45,656 nt of DNA from Mycobacterium sp. (lineage in GTDB: Bacteria; Actinomycetota; Actinomycetes; Mycobacteriales; Mycobacteriaceae): positions 1-45,656 of the forward strand of contig JAHFVD010000029.1 in the NCBI GenBank assembly GCA_023264735.1, read 5' to 3'. The translations under genes and the position numbers were made by a program. This document shows, piece by piece, positions 8,569-17,004 of this stretch. Below the pieces are notes generated by a model that worked only from the letters and a program-made list of their open reading frames with translations, ran no database searches and was not told the DNA's origin. Each line of letters opens with the position of its first letter. Position 1 is the stretch's first letter.

Positions 8569-9450
8569 GTGCCGCGCCCACCTGACAGCATGTCCTGGTC
8601 CTATGTGCGGACCGTGATCGGCGTCTGCGCCGCGGTGGCCGTCGTCGTGATCGGCGGCTGTACCGGGCACGTCAAGATGGCCAAGGCCGATTCCGTCGAC
8701 TGTTCGGTCGTCAAGTGCGTGGCGCTGACGTTCGATGACGGACCCTCGCCCTTCACCGACCGGCTGCTGGGCATCCTCAACGAAGCCGACGCCAAGGCCA
8801 CGTTCTTCATGATCGGCAACAAGGTCGCGGCCAACCCGACCGGCGCCAAGCGGGTCGCCGATGCCGGCATGGAGATCGGCAGTCACACCTGGGAACACCC
8901 GAACATGACGGCGATCCCGCCGGAGGATGTGCCTGCGCAGTTCAGCAAGGCCAACGACGCGCTCAAGGCCGCCACCGGGCAGACCCCGGTGCTGTGGCGG
9001 CCGGCCGGCGGGCTGACCAATGACGCCGTCAACAAGGTGGCCGCCCAATATGGGCTGGCCGGGATCCTGTGGGACGTGATCCCGTTCGACTGGATGAACG
9101 ACGCCAACACCGCCGCCACCCGCTACATGCTGATGACCCAGATCAAGCCCAACTCGGTGGTGCTCTTCCATGACACCTATTCGTCGACCGTCGACCTCGT
9201 CGAGCAGTTCATCCCGGTGCTCAAGGCCAACGGCTACCACCTGGTGACCGTGACCCAGATGCTCGGCCCGCGCGCCCCGGGCAGTGTCTACGGCGGCCGG
9301 GACAACGGACCGCCGGCCAACGTGTTGCAGGACATCCCCGCCGCCGACATTCCGACCCTGCCTGCGACCCCGTCGCCCAAACCGATGCCGAACATTCCGA
9401 TCACCGATATCCCCGGGGCTAATTCCGGCGGGTCCAACAATGGCGCTTAG
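8569..9450 (+). CDS. Exported polysaccharide deacetylase (NodB domain), likely peptidoglycan N-deacetylase
   Basis: 293 residues. An N-terminal hydrophobic segment (about 13-30) ends in VIGGC, a possible lipobox with Cys31, so the protein may be a lipoprotein on the outer face of the membrane. The NodB fold follows with all five motifs: TFDDGPS (54-60, metal Asp), SHTWEHP (105-111, metal His pair), RPAGG (144-148), the Trp/Asp strand ILWDV and the catalytic His in LFHDTY (199-204). The C-terminal 55 residues are Pro-rich and probably disordered. The M. tuberculosis homolog Rv1096 is reported to deacetylate peptidoglycan. It is directly downstream of phoH2 but has its own -10. Confidence 0.92.
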   Translation: MPRPPDSMSWSYVRTVIGVCAAVAVVVIGGCTGHVKMAKADSVDCSVVKCVALTFDDGPSPFTDRLLGILNEADAKATFFMIGNKVAANPTGAKRVADAGMEIGSHTWEHPNMTAIPPEDVPAQFSKANDALKAATGQTPVLWRPAGGLTNDAVNKVAAQYGLAGILWDVIPFDWMNDANTAATRYMLMTQIKPNSVVLFHDTYSSTVDLVEQFIPVLKANGYHLVTVTQMLGPRAPGSVYGGRDNGPPANVLQDIPAADIPTLPATPSPKPMPNIPITDIPGANSGGSNNGA

Positions 9451-9463
9451 AGCCGGCGCTTAG

Positions 9464-10666
9464 TTGCATACCGCCACTTCGTTCGTCCTGACCCTGCTGG
9501 TCCTGGGCTATGCCGTGGTGTCGGGCTTGGTCAACCGGTGGTATGTCGCTCCGGCGCTGATCTTCGTCGGGCTCGGAATGTTGTTCGGCCCCTTCGGTTT
9601 CAACCTGCTCGATGCCGGTCCAGGAACCAGCGGCTATACGGTTTTGGCGCAGCTGGCGCTGACCGTGATCCTGTTCAATCAGGCCGCCAAGCTGGACCCG
9701 GGCAAGGTGCTGCGGCGCGGGCATGTCACCTTCCGGCTGCTGGTGGTCGGGATACCGCTGACACTGGTGCTCGGGACGCTCACGGCCGCGGTGCTGTTGC
9801 CGGTGCTGCCGTGGTGGGAGGCGGTGTGTCTGGCCGCGATCGTTGCGCCCACCGAGGTCGCGCTGATCGATGCGCTGTTGGAGGACAACCGGATTCCCGA
9901 TCGGGTACGTAACGCGCTGTCGGTGGAAAGTGGCTTCTACGACGGCTTTGCGCTGGCGGTGTTGTTGGCCGCGCTTGCGCTGGCGTCGGCGCAGACCGAT
10001 CAGCGGCCCCGGGACTGGACGTGGTTCGTCGTGCGAACCGAGTTGGTGTCGTTGGTCATCGGCGCGGTGATCGGGCTGCTCGGCGCGATGCTGATCGCGT
10101 GGTCGCGGCGGCGAGACTGGATGAGCGACACGTGGGCGCAGCTGGCCACCTTGGCTGTTGCGCTGATCTGTTTCGAGTTCGGCGAACGCGTACACGCCAG
10201 CGGGTTCGTCGCCGCGTTCACCGGTGGTCTGGCGTTCGCGGTGGTGGCGCGGCGCAGCAATACCCAAGTGTCGACCCAGGTTTCGGATGCCACCGCGCAA
10301 CTGCTCGAGTTGTTGGTGTTCGCGATGTTCGGCGCGTTCGCGGTGATCGACTCCTGGCAGCACGCTGGCTGGCGGGTGGTGCTGTTCTGCGTCATCGCGG
10401 TGTTCGGAGTGCGGATGATCGCGGTGCTGGTGGCGTTGATCCGTACCGATCTGCCCGGCTATAGCCGGGTGTTCATCGGCTGGTTCGGGCCACGGGGGAT
10501 CGGCACGGTTGTGCTCGGTCTACTGGTGATCGAGCGCGGCGACATCGAGCATGCCGACCTGTTGACGCAGGCCGGGGTGATCGCGGTGACGCTGAGTCTG
10601 GTGTTGCACAGTCTCACTGCGCCGCTGGGGATCCGCCGCTACGCAGCGAAGCCCCAGCGCGCGTGA
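9464..10666 (+). CDS. Monovalent cation:proton antiporter of the CPA1/NhaP type
   Basis: 400 residues with about 12 transmembrane helices (LLVLGYAVVSGLV, LIFVGLGMLFGPFG, LAQLALTVILF and so on). The family core is recognisable as APTEVALIDALLED followed by VESGFYDGFALAVLL and the late FIGWFGPRGIGTVVLGLL. In typical CPA1 proteins these read (A/T)PTDPV and ESGLNDG, so the usual Asp-Pro and Asn-Asp pairs are changed here; ion selectivity cannot be inferred. Start is TTG 9464, 14 bases after the deacetylase stop, with no good alternative before helix 1. It converges on fumC with only 3 bases between stops. Confidence 0.85.
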   Translation: MHTATSFVLTLLVLGYAVVSGLVNRWYVAPALIFVGLGMLFGPFGFNLLDAGPGTSGYTVLAQLALTVILFNQAAKLDPGKVLRRGHVTFRLLVVGIPLTLVLGTLTAAVLLPVLPWWEAVCLAAIVAPTEVALIDALLEDNRIPDRVRNALSVESGFYDGFALAVLLAALALASAQTDQRPRDWTWFVVRTELVSLVIGAVIGLLGAMLIAWSRRRDWMSDTWAQLATLAVALICFEFGERVHASGFVAAFTGGLAFAVVARRSNTQVSTQVSDATAQLLELLVFAMFGAFAVIDSWQHAGWRVVLFCVIAVFGVRMIAVLVALIRTDLPGYSRVFIGWFGPRGIGTVVLGLLVIERGDIEHADLLTQAGVIAVTLSLVLHSLTAPLGIRRYAAKPQRA

Positions 10667-10669
10667 AAC

Positions 10670-12085
10670 CTAGTCGCCGTCTTTGACCTTCGCCATCGCC
10701 AGCACGTCCAGGCGCTTGTCGAGCTCGGCCTCGGAGAGCTTGTCGCCGATCAGCCCACGGTCGATGACCGTCTGCCGGATCGTCTTCTTCTCCTTGAGGG
10801 CCTGCTTGGCGACCTTGGCGGCCTCCTCGTAGCCGATCGCCGAGTTCAGCGGCGTGACGATCGAGGGCGACGACTCGGCCAGCTCGCGCAGGTGCTCCTC
10901 GTTGGCGATCAGGCCGTCGATGCACTTGGCGGCGAACAACTTCGACACGTTGGACAGCAGCGTGAACGACTCGAGCAGGTTGCGCGCCATGACCGGGATG
11001 TACACGTTCAGCTCGAACGCGCCCGACAGCCCGCCCACGGTGATGGCCGCGTCGTTGCCGATGACCTGGGCGGCCACCTGGGTGACGGCCTCGGGGAGAA
11101 CGGGGTTGACCTTGCCCGGCATGATCGAGCTGCCCGGCTGCAGGTCGGGCAGCGCAAGCTCACCGAGGCCGGTCAGCGGGCCCGAGCCCATCCACCGGAT
11201 GTCGTTGGCGATCTTGGTCAGCGACGCGGCGATGGTCTTCAGCGCGCCGGAGGCCTCGACCAGTCCGTCGCGGGCCGCCTGCGCCTCGAAAGAGTCCTTC
11301 GCCGTGCGCAATTCGGCAAGGCCGGTCTGTGCGACGAGCACGTCGACGACCTTGGCGCCGAAGCCGTCGGGGGCGTTCAGTCCGGTGCCGACGGCGGTGC
11401 CGCCGATCGCCAGCTCACCGAGGCGGGGCAGGGTGGCCTTGACGCGTTCGATGCCGGCCTCGACCTGGCGGGCGTAGCCGCCGAACTCCTGGCCGAGGGT
11501 GACCGGGACGGCGTCCATCAGGTGGGTGCGTCCACTCTTGACGACCGTGCGCCACTGCCGGGCCTTGTTGGCCAGCGACTCGTGCAGCACCTCGAGAGCC
11601 GGAATCAGGTGGCGCACTGCGGCTTCCGTCGCCGCGATGTGAGTGGCGGTGGGGAAGGTGTCATTGGACGACTGCGACATGTTCACGTCGTCGTTGGGGT
11701 GCACCGTGACGCCGTTGGCCTCGGCGATCGAGGCGATCACCTCGTTGGCGTTCATGTTGGAGCTGGTGCCCGAACCGGTCTGGAACACGTCGATGGGGAA
11801 CTGATCGTCGTGCAGCCCGTCGGCGATCTCACCCGCGGCGGCGATGATGGCGTCGGCCTTCTCCGCGGAGAGCTTGCCGAGATCCTTGTTCACCTGTGCG
11901 CAGGCCGCTTTCAGCAAGCCGAGCGCGCGGATCTGGGTGCGCTCGAGCCCGCGGAACGAGATGGGAAAGTTCTCGACGGCACGCTGGGTCTGGGCACGCC
12001 ACAGGGCGTTGATCGGAACCCGGACCTCGCCCATGGTGTCGTGCTCGATGCGGTATTCGCCCTCGACCACACTGTCGGTGCTCAT
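10670..12085 (-). CDS. fumC: Fumarate hydratase class II
   Basis: 471 residues. Homotetrameric TCA-cycle enzyme that interconverts fumarate and malate. The superfamily signature [11 protein letters not shown] is at residues 318-328, with the catalytic loop serine in GSS; the substrate regions [12 protein letters not shown] (107-116 area), [11 protein letters not shown] (139-149) and [11 protein letters not shown] (184-194) are all present. The ribosome site AGGGAG lies 7-12 bases before ATG 12085. It follows glpX with an 18-base gap on the same strand, the arrangement of Rv1099c-Rv1098c in M. tuberculosis, so the two are an operon. Confidence 0.97.
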   Translation of the reverse strand: MSTDSVVEGEYRIEHDTMGEVRVPINALWRAQTQRAVENFPISFRGLERTQIRALGLLKAACAQVNKDLGKLSAEKADAIIAAAGEIADGLHDDQFPIDVFQTGSGTSSNMNANEVIASIAEANGVTVHPNDDVNMSQSSNDTFPTATHIAATEAAVRHLIPALEVLHESLANKARQWRTVVKSGRTHLMDAVPVTLGQEFGGYARQVEAGIERVKATLPRLGELAIGGTAVGTGLNAPDGFGAKVVDVLVAQTGLAELRTAKDSFEAQAARDGLVEASGALKTIAASLTKIANDIRWMGSGPLTGLGELALPDLQPGSSIMPGKVNPVLPEAVTQVAAQVIGNDAAITVGGLSGAFELNVYIPVMARNLLESFTLLSNVSKLFAAKCIDGLIANEEHLRELAESSPSIVTPLNSAIGYEEAAKVAKQALKEKKTIRQTVIDRGLIGDKLSEAELDKRLDVLAMAKVKDGD

Positions 12086-12103
12086 GTGCTCCCTTTTTGT
12101 CGG

Positions 12104-13135
12104 TTACGGAAGTGGATATGCAGCGGTCTTGTCCCCGGTGAAATCCACCGCGGAGTATTCATTGAGCTTCGAAAGCCGGTGGTAGGCGTCGATCATCCGG
12201 ACGGTGCCGGACTTGCTGCGCATGACAATCGACTGCGTGGTGCAGCCGCCACCGAAGTAGCGGACACCCTTGAGCAGGTCGCCATCGGTGACGCCGGTGG
12301 CGCAGAAGAAGACGTTCTCTCCGGCGACCAGGTCCCTGGTGGTCAACACCCGGTCCAGGTCGTGGCCCCGGTCGATGGCCTTCTGGCGCTCGGCGTCATC
12401 GGTGGGCGCCAGCTGCGCCTGGATCTCGCCGCCCATGCAGCGGATGGCGGCGGCGGTGATGATGCCCTCGGGGGTGCCGCCGATTCCGGCCAGCAGGTCG
12501 GTGCCGGATTCGGGCCGGCAGGCCGAGATGGCACCGGCAACGTCGCCGTCGGAGATCAGCCGGATCCGGGCGCCGGCTTCCCGAACCTCGGCCATCAGCT
12601 TGGTGTGCCGCGGCCGGTCCAGGATGCAGACGGTGATGTCGGAGACCGACGCCTTGCGCACCTTCGCGATGCGCTGGATGTTGGCCGCGATCGGCGAGGT
12701 GATGTCGATGAAGTCGGCGACGTCGGGGCCGCCGGCGATCTTGTTCATGTAGAACACCGCCGACGGGTCGAACATCGCGCCGCGCTCGGCCACCGCGAGC
12801 ACCGAGATGGCGTTGGGCATGCCCTTGCTCATCAGGGTGGTGCCATCGACCGGGTCGACGGCGAAATCGCAGTCCGGCCCGTCGCCGTTCCCGACCTCTT
12901 CGCCGTTGTAGAGCATCGGGGCGTTGTCCTTCTCGCCCTCGCCGATGACCACGACACCGCGCATCGACACCGAGTTCACCAGCTCACGCATGGCGTCGAC
13001 AGCCGCGCCGTCGCCGCCCTCCTTATCACCCCGGCCGACCCAGCGGCCGGCGGCCATAGCACCCGCCTCGGTGACCCGAACCAATTCGAGGGCGAGGTTG
13101 CGATCGGGCGCTTCACGGCGACGGGCTTCAGGCAT
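12104..13135 (-). CDS. glpX: Fructose-1,6-bisphosphatase class II
   Basis: 343 residues from ATG 13135. Hydrolyses fructose 1,6-bisphosphate, the gluconeogenic step needed for growth on lipids. GlpX motifs: [11 protein letters not shown] (32-42), IGEGEKD (64-70, metal Glu), [10 protein letters not shown] (91-100, metal Asp and Thr), GIGGTPEGI and [11 protein letters not shown]. The frame stays open upstream to 13528 but that part is the antisense of the DUF4245 gene and lacks family residues. The M. tuberculosis homolog has a somewhat longer N-terminus. Upstream, GACAAT ends 7 bases before the ATG and may serve as -10. The start is 2 bases from an in-frame ATG of the divergent gene, so the promoter region is very tight. 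Confidence 0.95.
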   Translation of the reverse strand: MPEARRREAPDRNLALELVRVTEAGAMAAGRWVGRGDKEGGDGAAVDAMRELVNSVSMRGVVVIGEGEKDNAPMLYNGEEVGNGDGPDCDFAVDPVDGTTLMSKGMPNAISVLAVAERGAMFDPSAVFYMNKIAGGPDVADFIDITSPIAANIQRIAKVRKASVSDITVCILDRPRHTKLMAEVREAGARIRLISDGDVAGAISACRPESGTDLLAGIGGTPEGIITAAAIRCMGGEIQAQLAPTDDAERQKAIDRGHDLDRVLTTRDLVAGENVFFCATGVTDGDLLKGVRYFGGGCTTQSIVMRSKSGTVRMIDAYHRLSKLNEYSAVDFTGDKTAAYPLP

Positions 13136-13177
13136 GGCTGAGATTGTCCCAGAAGCCGGTGAGCCGTCTAGACCTGG

Positions 13178-13183
13178 GATACT
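13178..13183 (+). promoter_or_regulatory. Candidate extended -10 (TGGGATACT) for DUF4245 gene
   Basis: GATACT preceded by TG one base upstream (13175-13176), ending 8 bases before GTG 13191; this favours GTG 13191 over ATG 13134. Confidence 0.45.
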
Positions 13184-13190
13184 GGCTGAC

Positions 13191-13832
13191 GTGACGACCC
13201 CGTCAGAGACCGGCATACCCCCCAAGGAGCCCAAGCCCCGGCTGCTCCAGGACGGTCGCGACATGTTCTGGTCGCTGGCCCCGTTGATCCTGGCCTGCAT
13301 CGTTTTGGCCGGCTTGGTGGGCATGTGCTCGGTGCGTACCAGCGGCCCCCGCGACGGGACGCCGCCGCCGTATGACGCCCCCGCAGCCCTGAAGGCGGAC
13401 GCCGAGGCGCTGGGCATTCCGATTCGGCTGCCGCAGCTCCCCACCGGCTGGGTGGCCAACTCGGGCAGCCGCCGCGGTATCGACGGGGGCCGCATCGACC
13501 CGAACGGGCAGCGGCAGCGCGCCGTCACCTCGACCGTCGGCTACCTGGCCGCATCCAAGATGTATGTGAGCCTCACCCAGAGCAACGTCGACGAGCAGGC
13601 GCTGGTCAGCTCGATCCACTCGTCGATGTATCCGACCGGCGCTCAGGACGTCGACGGCGTGAAGTGGATCGTCTACGAGGGTGGCGAGGGCACCGAACCG
13701 GTGTGGACCACCCGGCTGGACAGCACGGCCGGACCGGCTCAGGTCGCGATCACCGGGGCTGGTAGCAGCTCGGACTTCCGTACGCTTGCCGTTGGCACGC
13801 AGACTCAGAAGCCGCTGTCGCCTGGCCGATAG
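13191..13832 (+). CDS. DUF4245 membrane-anchored protein (Rv1100 homolog)
   Basis: 213 residues. A short cytosolic N-terminus rich in Pro and Lys is followed by one transmembrane helix (about 26-46, [21 protein letters not shown]) and an extracytoplasmic domain of some 160 residues that matches the DUF4245 outline ([27 protein letters not shown], then [19 protein letters not shown] strands and [11 protein letters not shown]). Conserved in mycobacteria next to glpX; function unknown. ATG 13134 is an alternative in-frame start but would overlap the glpX start. Confidence 0.85.
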   Translation: MTTPSETGIPPKEPKPRLLQDGRDMFWSLAPLILACIVLAGLVGMCSVRTSGPRDGTPPPYDAPAALKADAEALGIPIRLPQLPTGWVANSGSRRGIDGGRIDPNGQRQRAVTSTVGYLAASKMYVSLTQSNVDEQALVSSIHSSMYPTGAQDVDGVKWIVYEGGEGTEPVWTTRLDSTAGPAQVAITGAGSSSDFRTLAVGTQTQKPLSPGR

Positions 13833-13841
13833 GAGACGTCA

Positions 13842-14669
13842 ATGCCCGGAGCTGAATCCAATGTCGCCGGCCAGGCGGCTCCGACCGCCGACCTCGCCGG
13901 GTGGATCGGGGCGCCGTTCAGCGCGGCCGGATTCACCCATGACGTCTACCGCAAGGGCGAAGGGCCCGGTGTCCTGCTGATCCCGGAGATTCCCGGCATT
14001 CATCCCGGCGTGCTGGCGTTGGGAAACTACTTGGTGGACAACGGTTTCTCCGTCGCGATCCCCTCGCTCTACGGCACGCCCGAAGCGCCGGCGATGTCCC
14101 CGGCGATGCCGGCGGTGCTGGCCCGCGCTTGTGTGGCCAAGGAGTTCGCCGCGTTCGCGACGAATAAGGACCGACCGGTGTCGCACTACCTGCGGGCATT
14201 GGCACGTGACCTGAAGGAGAAGGCCGGCGGCAAGGGTGTCGGTGTGATCGGGCAGTGCTTCTCCGGTGGGTTCGCGCTGGCCGCCGCCGTCGACGACAGT
14301 GTGCTGGCCTCGGTGCTCAGCCAGCCGTCGGTGCCGATCGCACTGACCCTCAAGCACAAGCGTGACCCAGGTTTGTCCGAGGGGGAGCTGAAGGTCGTCG
14401 AGAAGCGTGCCGCCGAAGACGGGTTGTGTGCGCTGGGTTTGCGGTTCAGCGGCGACCCGATGGCGCCGGCCGAGCGGTTCAAGACGCTCAAGGATCGGCT
14501 GGGTGATGCGTTCGAGGTCATCGAGCTGGACTCATCGAAGGGCAACCCCGACGGGTTCGGCCGGATGGCGCATTCGGTGCTGACGCTCGAGGTGCGCGAG
14601 GTCGAGAACCAGCCGGCCTACGAGGCGCGCAAGCGGGTCGTGCAGTTCCTCAAGAACCAGCTGACGTAG
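13842..14669 (+). CDS. Dienelactone hydrolase family protein
   Basis: 275 residues, alpha/beta hydrolase fold. The nucleophile elbow is GQCFSGG with Cys139 in place of the Ser of most hydrolases, as in dienelactone hydrolase, and the Glu of the family's IPEIPGIHP (Glu49) is present; a late His lies in GRMAHSV. True dienelactone hydrolase opens the lactone ring in chloroaromatic degradation, but the wider family covers other esters, so the substrate is open. It begins 9 bases after the DUF4245 stop with a GGAG ribosome site, so they are probably cotranscribed. Confidence 0.85.
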   Translation: MPGAESNVAGQAAPTADLAGWIGAPFSAAGFTHDVYRKGEGPGVLLIPEIPGIHPGVLALGNYLVDNGFSVAIPSLYGTPEAPAMSPAMPAVLARACVAKEFAAFATNKDRPVSHYLRALARDLKEKAGGKGVGVIGQCFSGGFALAAAVDDSVLASVLSQPSVPIALTLKHKRDPGLSEGELKVVEKRAAEDGLCALGLRFSGDPMAPAERFKTLKDRLGDAFEVIELDSSKGNPDGFGRMAHSVLTLEVREVENQPAYEARKRVVQFLKNQLT

Positions 14670-14672
14670 CGG

Positions 14673-15128
14673 CTACTCTCGCTCGATTTTTCGTAGCCCG
14701 TGGGTGGGTGTCCACCACTCGATGACGAGCAGGGTGGCCGCGTCGTTGAGGTGAGTGAGTACGACCTCGGAGATGTCGGCACGGAAGAGTTCGCCGTCGG
14801 GACCGTCGGTGATCGGGCCGGCAGGGATGGCCCGCCCAGCGATCTTCGCCTCGCCGGGCCACGTCGCTTCGTCGCCCTCGATCGGGTCGACGGTTGCGGT
14901 GTGCAGAGCGAACCGAGGGTCACGGCGTAGGTCGGAACCCTTGCGGGCGTTGGGCATTGACCCGAAGGTGAGCTCGCCGTCCTCGAACGTCGTCTCGATG
15001 CCCGAGATGCGCGGCGATCCGTCGGCACGCAGGGTGGCGATGGTCTTGTGCTTGTGTGCGTCGAACAGGGCCTGCACCCGCTGAGCGAATTCGGGTTCGG
15101 CCGCTTCGACTTCCCGCCACGTCGTCAT
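14673..15128 (-). CDS. Pyridoxamine 5-phosphate oxidase-fold flavin or F420 protein
   Basis: 151 residues from ATG 15128. Split beta-barrel pattern of the PNPOx-like/FDOR superfamily: HKTIATLRADGSPRISGIETTFEDGELTFGSMPNARKGSDLRRDPRFALHTA, where the TLRADGSPR strand and the RKxxDLRRDPR segment bind cofactor phosphate in relatives. Mycobacteria have many such proteins using FMN, heme or F420; I cannot tell which here. The frame extends upstream to 15305 but that part overlaps the small secreted-protein gene. Convergent with the dienelactone hydrolase gene, 3 bases between stops. Confidence 0.8.
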   Translation of the reverse strand: MTTWREVEAAEPEFAQRVQALFDAHKHKTIATLRADGSPRISGIETTFEDGELTFGSMPNARKGSDLRRDPRFALHTATVDPIEGDEATWPGEAKIAGRAIPAGPITDGPDGELFRADISEVVLTHLNDAATLLVIEWWTPTHGLRKIERE

Positions 15129-15165
15129 GTGTTCAGGATTGCAGTTCCCCCAAGGAACGTCTGAC

Positions 15166-15396
15166 TCAGTTCTCGTCCGGCCTGAATACGCAACTGTGTT
15201 GAGTGCATTGCACCTTGCCGCCAGGGACGTCGTGCGTCTTGTTGTCGGGCCAGATGCACTTACCGGCGGCGATTTGTGATTGGCCAGGCTCACAGTCCTG
15301 GGCAACGGCGACAGGTGCGCCGATCATGGCGACTAGGGCAAGCCCCGTGCCAGCCGCAACCGCGAGTGAAGTGATAGTTCGTGACGTCGAGCGCAT
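15166..15396 (-). CDS. Small secreted protein with four cysteines
   Basis: 76 residues. A typical Sec signal (about 1-32: Arg-rich start, hydrophobic core SLAVAAGTGLALVAMIGAPVAV, cleavage near AVA-QD) leaves a mature peptide of about 44 residues with four Cys (35, 47, 64, 69), probably two disulfides, spacing CEPG..KCIWPDNK..QCTQHSC. No family recognised. It is upstream of the PNPOx-fold gene on the same strand with a 37-base gap holding a small GTTCC/GGAAC inverted repeat (15144-15158). Confidence 0.7.
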   Translation of the reverse strand: MRSTSRTITSLAVAAGTGLALVAMIGAPVAVAQDCEPGQSQIAAGKCIWPDNKTHDVPGGKVQCTQHSCVFRPDEN

Positions 15397-15485
15397 TGCA
15401 CGGCCCCGCGTTTTGTCATAGACGTCAATAACGTAACTCGATCCGTAGGTCTCTTAACGTGAAAATGATGCGGCCGCGAGCACTA

Positions 15486-15501
15486 TCGAACATATGTTCG
15501 G
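15486..15501 (+). promoter_or_regulatory. LexA-type SOS box overlapping the 13E12 gene start
   Basis: TCGAACATATGTTCGG matches the mycobacterial LexA consensus TCGAAC-N4-GTTCGA at 11 of 12 defined bases. The ATG at 15494 lies inside the box. LexA boxes are established upstream of several 13E12-family genes in M. tuberculosis, so DNA-damage induction is likely. Confidence 0.8.
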
Positions 15502-16951
15502 AGGAAGTCGGTACCACGAGTATTTCGAGCCGTCGGATACGGCCGAGTCTCGTGCGCTGCTGACCAGCATCTGCGCCTCCGCGCGGACCGAGAATCAGGT
15601 CGCCGCGCGGCGGCTGGCGTCGATCGCAGAACTCTTCGAACTGCGTCGGCGCGAGCGCGGCGAGCGTGAGGACTGGGCGGTGGACACCTGGGCCGCGGTC
15701 GGCGCCGAACTGGCTGCCAGGCTACGGATCAGCCTCGGCAGGGCCGGCGGCTATCTGACCTGCGGGCTGGCGATGCGGCAGCTACCTGACGTCGCGGCGG
15801 TCTTTCTTGCCGGTGATATCGACATGCAGATGTTCCGAACGGTCGTGTTTCGCACGAGCCTCATCACCGATGAAGCGGTGTTGGCCGAGGTCGACCGCCG
15901 GCTGGCCGAGCGGGCGGGGCGCTGGCCGTCGATGACCAATGGGAAGCTGGCTTCCGAAATCGATCGCATCGTGATCAAGCATGACCCCGACGCGGTGCGG
16001 CGCCGCCGCACGCGCGCCAAGGATCGCGAAGTGATCGTCGGGGACGATATGGATGGCTGCACCGAAATCATCGCGCGGCTGTTCTCCACCGACGCCCAGG
16101 CCTTCAACCAACGGCTCGATGCCCTGGCCAAGTCGGTGTGCGCCGATGACCCGCGGACCATGCAGCAGCGTCGTGCCGACGCTTATGGCGCCCTGGCTGT
16201 CCGCGCCGAGCGGTTGGCTTGCCTATGCGGCGATCCCTGCTGCCCGGCAGCCGAAAAGCCAGCCCCAGCGCCCGTGGTCATCCACGTCGTCGCCGAGGAA
16301 GCCACCCTGCAAGGCCGCTCCGACAATCCGGCATATGTGTTGGGCGCCAACACTTTGATCCCCGGCGAGTTACTGCTTGAGCTTGCCAAGCAGGCCCGGC
16401 TGAGCCCACTGATCCACCCCGCCGACTTGCCGCCGGAATCGGGCTACCGCCCGTCACGTGCGTTGGCCGACTTCGTGCGCTCGCGTGATCTCACCTGCCG
16501 CGCCCCTGGCTGCGACAAGCCGGCCACGCAGTGCGATCTGGACCATACGATCCCGTACCCGAACGGGCCGACGCACGCGGGCAACCTCAAGTGCCTGTGC
16601 AGGCACTGCCACATCCTCAAGACGTTCTGGGGTTGGCGCGAAAGGCAATTGGCCGACGGCACCGTCATCTGGACGCTGCCCGGCGAGCAAACCTATGTCA
16701 CCACTCCGGGCAGTGCTCTGCTGTTCCCGAGCCTGATGGCTCCCACACCTGCCCCGCAACGCCCGCCGATCGCCGAATCGGAAGGCGATCGCACGGTCCT
16801 GATGCCTCGTCGCAAGACCACAAGAGCGCAGAACCGTGCCAACTACATCGCCGCCGAGTGCTGCCGCAACCGTGCTCACCGACGGGCCCGCCACAGCGCG
16901 CTGTTCGGCTCCAGGCCGCCAGCAAACGACCCCGACCCACCGCCTTTTTAA
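15494..16951 (+). CDS. 13E12-family protein: DUF222 plus HNH endonuclease domain
   Basis: 485 residues. The N-terminal two thirds is the DUF222 helical domain shared by the REP13E12 family (RLASIAELFELRR, DWAVDTWAAVGAELAARLRIS, DIDMQMFRTVVFRT). The C-terminal HNH nuclease has paired cysteines CRAPGC (335-340), the catalytic histidine in CDLDHTIPYP (His351) and a zinc knuckle NLKCLCRHCH (364-373). These proteins are probably DNA nucleases linked to mobile or prophage-like repeats in mycobacteria and are SOS-inducible. The C-terminal tail of about 70 residues is basic and low complexity. Start fixed by the SOS box and the family-typical Met-Phe beginning. Confidence 0.9.
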   Translation: MFGGSRYHEYFEPSDTAESRALLTSICASARTENQVAARRLASIAELFELRRRERGEREDWAVDTWAAVGAELAARLRISLGRAGGYLTCGLAMRQLPDVAAVFLAGDIDMQMFRTVVFRTSLITDEAVLAEVDRRLAERAGRWPSMTNGKLASEIDRIVIKHDPDAVRRRRTRAKDREVIVGDDMDGCTEIIARLFSTDAQAFNQRLDALAKSVCADDPRTMQQRRADAYGALAVRAERLACLCGDPCCPAAEKPAPAPVVIHVVAEEATLQGRSDNPAYVLGANTLIPGELLLELAKQARLSPLIHPADLPPESGYRPSRALADFVRSRDLTCRAPGCDKPATQCDLDHTIPYPNGPTHAGNLKCLCRHCHILKTFWGWRERQLADGTVIWTLPGEQTYVTTPGSALLFPSLMAPTPAPQRPPIAESEGDRTVLMPRRKTTRAQNRANYIAAECCRNRAHRRARHSALFGSRPPANDPDPPPF

Positions 16952-16991
16952 AGCGCCCTGGCAAAGGGCTGTGGTTTCGAGCGGGTCCATA

Positions 16992-16997
16992 TACGAT
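16992..16997 (+). promoter_or_regulatory. Candidate -10 (TACGAT) for DUF4436 gene
   Basis: TANNNT hexamer ending 8 bases before GTG 17005; decides the start against a much longer open frame. Confidence 0.5.
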
Positions 16998-17004
16998 TCC
17001 CCGC

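Noticed and set aside
10892..13141. 749-codon plus-strand ORF across fumC and glpX
   Set aside because: Antisense shadow of two well-supported genes in GC-rich DNA; composition is Gly/Val/Asp/His noise with no domain.
13136..13528. N-terminal extension of GlpX
   Set aside because: Open only because it is antisense to the DUF4245 gene; no similarity to GlpX family N-termini, and ATG 13135 fits.
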